NCBI GenBank assembly: GCA_907163375.1 | Contig: CAJQUW010007746.1 | Span: 203,717-267,716 of the forward strand | Length of the DNA: 64,000 nt | Direction of reading: 5' to 3' | Source: Prostheceraeus crozeri | Taxonomy: Eukaryota; Platyhelminthes; Polycladida; Euryleptidae | In this document: piece by piece, positions 56,621-64,000 of the stretch | Numbering within the stretch: the stretch's first letter is position 1 | Layout: each line of letters begins with the position of its first letter | Program-made: the position numbers and the translations under genes | The notes under the pieces: model-generated | Seen by the model: the letters and a program-made list of their open reading frames with translations, nothing else | Told to the model about the DNA's origin: nothing | Databases searched by the model: none

Positions 56621-56861
56621 AATAGAAATCCGATGAGGATTGTTTTGTTTTGGCATTGCAATAAATATAACATTTCTTTATCGAAATTGCAATAAACATA
56701 CCCAAAAATATAAAACAATTGCAAGTAATAGAAAGTGATATGAAATAATTGAAATTAATATAAAAAAATAAATTGTAAGAAATTGCAATTCATCGGTATA
56801 TTCCTCGTAATTTATTGCGCAAATTTATTGCAATTTTCCCACAATTTTGTCAACCAGTGAC

Positions 56862-58929
56862 AGATCTAGTTGATTACATCACAATTGGTTGTACTGTATC
56901 GGCCGCTAGATGAATCGAATACCTAAAAACTTGTATTGTGATGAGTCTGACACATTTCTTGTAATATTTTTTATTTAAGCCTTTAACAGAAGCTCAATAA
57001 TCAAATTTTGATCAATTTAGAAAAGCTCTTTCTTCAACCGAAATTTATATTTGTCATGACTTGAAAATGTCCAAAATAACTACGCTACGTTTATTTTATG
57101 ATATTAGCTACATAAAAACAATGATTTTTTATGGGTGTGCGCTGTACTCACCTGCTCGCACCGAAAAGTTTCGAAGTCATGCTGAAGCAATTATTAGTAG
57201 GCCTATAGGTGGAATATACTCGTAATTTGTTTAAATAGAGATAGCCTACATATTCGCAAGGGGAGCAACAGCGGGGTATTCACAGCGAAATAATAAAAAT
57301 TCTGAGAGATTTTGCTGCCAAAATTAATTTGTCATGAACTTGAATGCCGAGTAAATTTCCGTCATGGAAAGATGCTATTCATGTCTATTACTTTCTTGGA
57401 GTATTGAAATTGAAATATTGAAATATAATTGGAATATTGCATTAGGAAGTTACTTTTGATCATCCCTATATATGTGCATTTTTGTCAACATCGTGAAGCA
57501 GTATGAGGCAATCAGTATTCAGTAGTCTATACTGCACTTTGAAATGCTTAATACCGATGTCAGATGAACATGTACGGTGGAATTAATTGATAATTATTCG
57601 CAACGTCTAGACAAAAACTTGAATGAACAGCACCCGAAATTTGATTGGCACAAGTGAGCAAACCAAAAGTGAAACGTTTTGTGGTTTATTCTATATAGCT
57701 TTATAATACAAATTTCGGTTGAAGGCCTTTTGTGAATTGATGCAGCCTATGATGTTCCAACCGATGAAATCAAATCTGCGTCCCAAATATTTTCATCTGC
57801 ATCTGAATGTTTCGTGTTGCTTTCCTTTTTTCTGTTGTGAATATAATTTTACTTTTCAGTGATTTGCCGAAAGCCGAGGAGCTATTGTATTAATTGCTCA
57901 ATATACTCGAATGCAATTAATAAAAAGTATCTGCAGCTTAAGGCTGGAACGTCATTCATCATTTTTCATTATTTTCATCACTAACAAAAGCAGTCATTTA
58001 CGTGATACATGAATAATTTAGTGACAACATTCCAGAATTTGACTATTTCTTCATAAATTGTTATCTCATCACGGATTATCAAATACTGCTATTGATCATA
58101 GAAGGAAATACAAGGGGATACTCTGATGTAAGAAGAAAATGAGATGTTAGGATGTCAATAAAATAATTATTAAATTTCACATAGGATGCTTTCATAATCA
58201 GATGAAAAAATTAGGACTAAAATAGTCTATAATGTAGGTAAGGTCCATCATGTTTCCAACATACATTCATGAATGGAGATCTAAAACTGATCAATGAATG
58301 TATGTACAACTGGTCATCAATAAGAAAATGAAGTATTTCTAGATTCGATACAAAGATTTTCAGATGTTCAGTGGGCAAAAGTTTGTAAACACGTTCATAC
58401 ACAGTACATGAATGCAATCACAAGTCCCCCCTTAAATCGTATAGAGTGGTTTGTAGTCGTGTATTGAGTACCTTAATAATCAATTAATTTCTATGCCAAA
58501 TTGAATCTAGCATTTTTAACCATAGAAATGGATCTTCATCTCATGTTTTCGTCTTCCAGATGTCTACGGATAACTATGTAATTTTTCACTACTTCATAGT
58601 TTTGACATAGCTATTCAGTCCCTTCCATTCAATATTTCAATACTATTCTGTTGTCAATTGCGATATCAAATAAAATTGCTTATAAGAACTGGCGAAAAAG
58701 TAATATCATAGCTGTCGCCACAAATCAACCATTGATTCCATACTTCCCTTATATACTTATTTTGCTCCGAACATTCTTAACACTACTCTGAACATATACT
58801 TAAATTGAATTTAAATCAAGTCTGTTAACAAATAGAGTGCTATCAGTATCAACAATGACAACGAAAATCTTTGCCTAGATTCTAGATGATGCTTATCAAT
58901 GGTAGAACGTCAATGCGGAGAGATTTCCT
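56862..58929. other. About 2 kb without recognisable genes
   Basis: AT-rich. No frame above 66 codons, no splice-bounded exons, and no inverted ends detected by eye. Confidence 0.5.
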
Positions 58930-59345
58930 AAGTTGAGCAGCATAGCAAGAAAATATCTTGTAATACCACAGCAAGTTAAAAAGAGGTTCTGACTCGAAGT
59001 TTTCATGTTTATTGGTCAAAAGTAAAAGTAAAATTGACTTTGTCACAGCGTGACGGACCTTCAGCTTCCAGCGACTTCTTACGGTCGATAGTCAGACTTC
59101 GAGTAAGAACCTCTTATTAACTTATTGTTGGTATGCATCGCCTGACTCGCAAACTGGTCAACTATGTCAGAAAATATCTTGTAATACCACCATCCACTGA
59201 TCCAGTCGAAAGATTTTTTTCCACTGCTGGCATTTTCGCCAATGGATTAAGAACTGGAACTAAACCTGATCATTTACAAAGGACAATCTTCTACACCGAA
59301 ATCATTAACTATTTGTCTTATGATTTTCTGTCGAGGGTTTTTTTA
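58930..59345 (+). pseudogene. hAT transposase C-terminal (dimerisation) relic
   Basis: The frame from 59,133 reads RKYLVIPPSTDPVERFFSTA followed by GIFANGLRTGTKPDHLQRTI and FYTEIINYL. This is the classic hAT C-terminal pattern (YLxIPxTSxxxERxFSxxG...R..L.P....IF...N). The DNA for RKYLVIP is present twice, at 58,949-58,969 and 59,169-59,190, an ~80-base tandem duplication into which a 137-bp MITE later inserted. The rest of the transposase is not readable upstream. Dead relic. Confidence 0.7.
58980..59116. mobile_element. 137-bp TTAA-flanked MITE
   Basis: Inverted ends AAAGAGGTTCTGACTCGAAG (left) and, in reverse, TAAGAGGTTCTTACTCGAAG (right). TTAA lies on both sides (58,976-58,979 and 59,117-59,120). 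A TTAA target points to piggyBac- or Kolobok-type mobilisation. It splits the hAT relic. Confidence 0.8.
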
Positions 59346-59684
59346 GTTTTGTTTTGCTTGTCCACTTCATTTGTGCTGTTTTAATTCAATGCAAAAACAC
59401 GTAATTTATCAGAATTGATATCATACTTACAATCAATAATTAGTTATAGAATAATGAATAGAGATGCATAGAGAAATCACCGGAAATAAGCACATGCGTT
59501 CATAGAAAGCGAACCTTTCCTCTCAGTAGAAGTCTACTCCTTCAATCGTAATTTTTAACAAAATTTAATATAGCATGACTGAAACAATTGAGGCCTTGGT
59601 AATGACAATCCATCGTTCGTCGCAGTTAGAATCGCAGACTAATTTCAAACTGTCACCGATACTAATTTGCTATGAACAAGGTTC

Positions 59685-59850
59685 GACAGTGCTAGGGTCC
59701 AAAATTGAACATTGTTTTGACTTAAAAAGAACGATTGAACGAGTGCTTTATGCCAATAATGAACGGAACGGGTGTGATAGCTCATTTGAGCGGTGAACGA
59801 ACGGGTCTGAAAGACTAATGAACGGAGGATGGAACTAACGGGGGAAATAT
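59685..59850. repeat. GAACG-rich element end
   Basis: Starts CAGTGCTAGGGTCC and is followed by many GAACG motifs (AAAGAACGATTGAACGAG, TGAACGGAACGGG, GAACGAACGGG). Similar in style to 53,700-53,880. Probably a hAT-type MITE end; the partner end is not found. Confidence 0.45.
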
Positions 59851-59856
59851 GACCTT

Positions 59857-60239
59857 TCAAATGCCCTGGTGATAAGGATCGAGCACTTTGGTCAACGTGT
59901 AGTCAGTTACATCTAACATGCAAGATATAGCTTTCTCATGTTCACTAGGCTTGTTGCAAAATGGGTGGTACAAGCCTATGAAAAGGGTTCTTGGCAGCGC
60001 ACCAGGAAGGAATTCTGTGTTGCAGGAAGGGACTTGATCGTGCGAAATCACAGTGAAGGGTAGAGGGCCTCGAACACAGCAAAACAAAACACCGCCGTGT
60101 CGATCCCTGTCGCTCCTGATTGTCTGGTAATTCCGTATGGAGCTGCGTCAGGAATAGAATGATCTAGCCATGATTCGGAAAACAGGGCTATAGCAGGTGA
60201 TGACTCTGACAGATTCGAACACACTTTGTCGATCTTCAT
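59857..60239 (-). mobile_element. LINE endonuclease fragment
   Basis: Minus-strand frames read IALFSESWLDHSIPDAAPYG (N-terminal endonuclease block with SESWLD) and, after a frame change near 60,060, VISHDQVPSCNTEF, then LFIGLYHPFCNKPSEHEKAI and SCMLDVTDYTL. These are consecutive parts of the AP-type endonuclease of CR1/L2-like LINEs. No RT follows on this strand, so it is a short broken fragment. Confidence 0.65.
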
Positions 60240-60261
60240 TGAATAGGGATCGAATGATTGT

Positions 60262-60383
60262 CAAGAAGATAACCCAGCATCTCCTAAAATCGAAGAAATC
60301 TGCATCCTAAAGCGCAACACACTAGAATTTTAGGAGGTTGCGTGAAATAGAGTGTTGACATACTTAAGAGAACAAGAACCTTG
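60262..60383. repeat. Fragment of a CCTCCTAAA-iteron element
   Basis: Contains CAGCATCTCCTAAAATCG, GCATCCTAAAGCG and TTTTAGGAGGTTGCG, as in the ends of the element at 46,373-49,739. It abuts the small MITE at 60,384. Confidence 0.55.
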
Positions 60384-60603
60384 CACTCTAAATCAGCACC
60401 TCCTAAATCACACACTAAAGCAAGACACTATTCGTAACTAATAAAAGAATCCTAAAAGCAAAGCGTTCTAGGACGCTGACGCACTAGGTTTATTGCTCGT
60501 TTTACTATGTCAACATTCTATTTCATGCAACCTTCAAAAATTCTAGCTTGTCGCGCTTTAGGATGAAGGTATCTGCGATTTTAGGAGGTGACAGATTAAA
60601 GTG
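60384..60603. mobile_element. ~220-bp MITE related to the 46,373-49,739 element
   Basis: Left end CACTCTAAATCAGCACC and right end in reverse CACTTTAATCTGTCACC, both followed by TCCTAAA iterons. It shares ACTAAAGCAAGACACTATTC, then GTAACTAATAA, with the large element. No coding capacity. Confidence 0.65.
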
Positions 60604-61800
60604 TAGTGCCCTAGCCTCCTAAAACGCTTTGCTTTAGCGTTTTTTTATTAGTTAAGAATCATTGGCGTCTTCTCCGTACCTGCGAGGCCTTCGGCGCATC
60701 CTGAAAAATAATTTTCCAATAATCATAAAATTGAAAAGTGTCATTATTCATTTAAATTCGATAGCTTCTCATGACAGCTGTGCATAGCTTTCCGTCTCAA
60801 AGTCAGACGCTCAACCTCAGAGTGAACAGTTTTGCAGCACATGCTCGAATCACAGCTGTTTTCTTCGAACAAATAGAAACACAAGCTGGTCGTGTGTTCA
60901 GACGGAGCATTGATGTTCAGACAGAGCGAAAGAGTGTGTGAGGCAGTAAGCGCACGCGCCCGCGACAAAATTGGCTTTTCCAATAGACATGATGCTTTGC
61001 CTTCTCCAATTTTTCCCATGAAATTCTACGCGATTCTTGATCGAGGCGCGGTATCTAAATATAGTAAGGGAAGCGCAACCCAATTGTTCCTGGATTCGCT
61101 TTATGTCAGAGAGGCACTACGTCGACAGTAGCAGATGGGTGACGTTCAGACAAGACTGCGATCAGATGATGAGCGTTCTCCAATGAATGCAGAGTAATGC
61201 ATCTGACTGGAACACCCAGATTCGGTAGAATTCCATAATTTGCTTTTACGTGATTGATGTGACACTATGTTTAGTGCTGCAGATGAGATAATAACCACGC
61301 CTTTCGTCCGAAGGGAATATACTTAAAAGATGACAGTCGTCAAGCAAGGTAGGTCAACACCTGATATAAAAATTGAAAGTACTGACAGAGAAAGAAATAA
61401 GAAATACACAAGACATTTTAATGCATCAAAGCTTCAAACATGTGAGTGGCTGACCGGCCATGAAAAACGCAAAAACTGCTGACCTTGCCTCCTTTTTTTC
61501 TCAAGAAAATGTGTCTGGACAGAGAGGGAATATAGTAATCAGCTCCTTGAGTAAGGCGGTTAAGCGACATGAGCAATCACTTCTCATGTGCACATTCACT
61601 TGGCCTTAAAATATGTTTGGGAAATTGTTATTAAAAATTCAGATTTTATGAAAATTAATGTTGTAACATAGAAAATGTCTGGCATAGAAATAGTATTCCA
61701 ATGCCGAGTGAAGGTCTATGGTCTGGGCGCACGCGACGTCACTGTTAGGAATAGTGTCTTGCTTTAGTGTGTGATTTAGGAGGTTTAGCTTGTTTAGAAC
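60604..61800. other. Region bounded by further CCTCCTAAA fragments, no gene seen
   Basis: GTGCCCTAGCCTCCTAAAAC at 60,606 and, in reverse, AAACCTCCTAAATCACACAC at about 61,770 frame this stretch. Frames at 60,744-61,019 and 60,892-61,131 overlap on opposite strands and match nothing known. Confidence 0.4.
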
Positions 61801-62285
61801 ACATGTTTCCCGGGCTATAGATCAGTGCCTGAATGATCGACTGAAATAGCCGGCAGCAAACGGGTAGTGTCCATTCTAGTCTTAATAACTTGAACAAAGT
61901 GAGAAGTCGGATATCTTTGGTTGTCATAACAATGGACAAGAGACAGAGGTGTGACGTCATACATTCATCAACAAAGCAGCATTGTGCCCTTGGAGGTGAA
62001 GTTAGGAAGATCTTGTGAACTAGGACAGATCCGATGCTTTTCACTGAACAAACTTCAGCATTTATTCCACAAAGCAATACTGAGCTTCTGTATTGATTTG
62101 GTCATGTTATAAAGTCTGGTCAAGAGTTGTCATCTATTCATTCTCCACTTCGTCCGCTCATGTCAATTTCTCTGTATATTCATGTAAGACAACTTTTCAT
62201 GTCAACATGTAAGATAAGAGAGTGCATTGCATTTACGCAATAAGTGGAATTTGAGATGTGAAGAGGAGACATCAAAGGGGGAGGG
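61801..62285. other. No recognisable feature
   Basis: The 110-codon minus-strand frame at 61,745-62,077 begins inside repeat sequence and has no family resemblance. Confidence 0.4.
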
Positions 62286-62640
62286 TTACTAAAAATGAGG
62301 GAATTTTGTGTTATTAAAAACAAATTGCAAATAATTTGGACTCAGCAATCAATTCATTGTAATTGCAGTTGCAAGAAGTATTAATTAATTGAAATTATGA
62401 AATTATGTCAAACAATTAATGTCAATCATTCGATGACAGTAGCCAATAAATTGCAATTATTCTATCACATAGATTAGAATTAATTGTAATTTTTGATGGC
62501 AACAATCAGTTAATTAATTGCAATGCAATAGTTGTTCAACATTCAAATCATTTCCATTTTGATTCCAGAACTCTGCATTTGTAATTCAAGAATTGAATTG
62601 GTTTATTGCAGTATTCCAAATTCATATTTCAGATTAACGA
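62286..62640. repeat. AATTGCAAT/AATTAATT-rich stretch
   Basis: Repeated AATTGCAA, ATTGCAATT and TTAATTAATTG motifs, similar in style to the subterminal repeats of the EnSpm element at 50,021-56,859. It could be the remains of a related MITE. No clean ends are seen. Confidence 0.35.
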
Positions 62641-63544
62641 TTATACGTGCCAAGATTTAATTTGGGATTAGCAAGACGGTCAAACGGGGTACACTATACC
62701 CCAGGCTTCAATATAATTAGCAACTGTGTTTAATTGTTACTTATATGTTTTTAATATTTGTCTAGGGTAATTCGACGCCAACTTCTATCAATTTCTTTAT
62801 GTTTTCATGTAAAACACATACAAGATAAGAGAGTGCATTGGAAATACGAACCAGATTAGTCAAGAATCAGGACAGGTCATTCTCATCTTCAGCTAAAGTC
62901 TGAAGTTCTATTTACAAATAATCATTTCAGACTTCAGACGGCGGAGTTGTCGGTAAGATGCATTCGTTTTATTTAATATTTCAAATGACTGAGTAGTTTC
63001 GAGCATTTTCACAGTAAAATATTAGAATTTCTTCGAATTATATTAATATAAGACCTTATTATATAACATTAAGACCTTCCGAAAACCTCCATCTGAATTG
63101 AAATAATTTTACATTTGAAATAGTTGAATTCAACTTGTTGTTGCCTTTCATAGAAATCAAATAATTATGATGACATCTGTGAGGCCAGCTATCCCATCGA
63201 ATATAGGCCCTCTTATTGACGTGAATATAACGCTATGGATTAGAAGTGGGAAGATAATGAATGAATAAAACTGAGACCACCATGCGCACAAGGAAGGCAT
63301 CACATGATTTCTAAATTTTTTGCTGACTGGATGTTTTTTTTCTTAGAGTAGGCTATTATAATTAAATCTGTACCTTCGTGTCAAAGGGACATTAGCGGCA
63401 AAATGTAAATAATACAGGAGACGAAAGAAACATTCTAAAATTCAATTATCGAATGAAAGCATTTATTTTGTTGAACAGTTTTGACTGTAATGTTCATACT
63501 TCTTAATCGATTACATCTGTATTAACAATATGACCTTTGTCATG
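62641..63544. other. AT-rich stretch, no gene seen
   Basis: Includes a small palindrome-like GGGGTACACTATACCCC at about 62,688. Otherwise unremarkable. Confidence 0.45.
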
Positions 63545-64000
63545 CACTGTAAAATGGGGTAATTCGGTGACCGTGGGGTAATTCGGACACCTGGTCACTT
63601 TTTATCTTTAATCGACTAATGAAAATTGTTAGATGCTTCTAGTGAGACTGAAATGCATTTTTTAGTTAGATATACATTAGTCAACTGAAATTTATCAATA
63701 GCCGCGAAAATTTTTTTTCAGTGTATTCACAGCTACATTATATTTAAAATTCAATAAAGTCGAAAAAAAACTAATTTTACTATTTTTCATCAGGTTTGAT
63801 CTACCACAAAGCTTTGTTGCATGTCGAAATGGGCAGGCTTGCGGAAGTACCATTAGAAACCCTTACTAATTCAGTCACTCGTTTGTAGCTGGTCAGTTGT
63901 TGTACCCAAATGCAGACGACGCGAATTCTTGGAATTTCTTGCGCCGGTGGGTGCAGCAAGCAAGGCTAATTGATGCTGATCAATCTGCTGAGACGCATTT
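63545..64000. mobile_element. Left end of another CACTGTAA-type element, cut by the window
   Basis: CACTGTAAAATGGGGTAATT at 63,545 starts a stretch with TGGGGTAATTCGG repeated at 63,555 and 63,574. This follows the plan of the other elements here: shared CACTGTAA terminus, then element-specific iterons. The interior and right end are outside the window or unresolved. Confidence 0.4.

Larger units (their letters stand above)
50021..56859 (+). mobile_element. EnSpm/CACTA-type DNA transposon, 6.8 kb, near complete
   Basis: Left end CACTGGTTGACAAAATTGCG and right end, in reverse, CACTGGTTGACAAAATTGTG. Both are followed by AAAATTGCAAT and by many AATTGCAAT-like subterminal repeats. AC precedes the left end (50,019-50,020) and follows the right (56,860-56,861), giving a 2-bp duplication. 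CACTG ends with short duplications fit animal EnSpm/CACTA elements, and the encoded protein resembles their transposases. The transposase has few disabling changes, so the element is moderately young. Confidence 0.85.

Noticed and set aside
59765-59800. GTGTGATAGCTCATTTGAGC as an outlying copy of the Polinton TIR sub-repeat
   Set aside because: Similarity is limited to about 15 bases and the surroundings are a GAACG-rich element end.
60892-61131. Overlapping frames on both strands at 60.7-61.1 kb as a gene
   Set aside because: No family resemblance, no splice or promoter support, and the region is enclosed by MITE fragments.

Overview
This window is animal-type nuclear DNA, most likely from a marine invertebrate. 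It is AT-rich, contains spliceosomal intron signals, and is dominated by transposable elements: a Polinton, CR1/Jockey-type LINE fragments, an EnSpm/CACTA element, hAT relics, TTAA- and TA-flanked MITEs, and a satellite. I see only one piece that may be a host gene, a terminal exon at 3,670-4,076. The species cannot be fixed from the sequence.

Layout. 1-2,479: ~76-bp satellite array. 2,480-4,997: host sequence with the terminal exon. 4,998-33,388: one Polinton/Maverick-type insertion, 5,004-33,382, with AG...CT ends, terminal inverted repeats (TIRs) and an exact 6-bp target duplication GATTAT. Its right TIR is about 1.3 kb once a LINE insertion is removed. Its left arm has grown to about 12 kb by tandem amplification of TIR sequence together with a ~1.0-kb hAT-like MITE that had landed in it; there are six MITE copies in units of about 1.93 and 1.61 kb. 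The core (about 17.06-30.84 kb) holds, on the plus strand, a coiled-coil protein and a broken zinc-finger/protein-primed-type DNA polymerase B. On the minus strand it holds a string of small ORFs, some paralogous to each other and one set paralogous to the N-terminal part of the polymerase. Several core genes have TATA boxes at the expected distance, and three carry related 3' hairpins, one of which fits the histone-mRNA stem-loop consensus. Hallmark Polinton genes other than the polymerase (integrase, protease, packaging ATPase, capsid) were not recognised. The element is broken, with roughly seven or more interruptions in the polymerase and several in other genes.

33.4-50 kb: a patchwork of old elements. 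It contains a 1.33-kb inverted-repeat pair (33.74-35.07 and 42.47-44.66 kb), a foldback element, a very decayed LINE (36.3-38.0 kb), a second LINE (44.9-46.15 kb), and non-autonomous elements that share the end CACTGTAA but carry different internal iterons (42.97-43.95, 46.37-49.74 and others).

50.0-56.9 kb: a near-complete EnSpm/CACTA-type DNA transposon with TIRs, an AC target duplication and a spliced transposase gene carrying a few disabling changes. 56.9-64 kb: further relics, including a hAT dimerisation domain broken by a 137-bp TTAA MITE, a LINE endonuclease on the minus strand, and a cluster of CCTCCTAAA-iteron MITEs. No RNA genes or CRISPR arrays were found.
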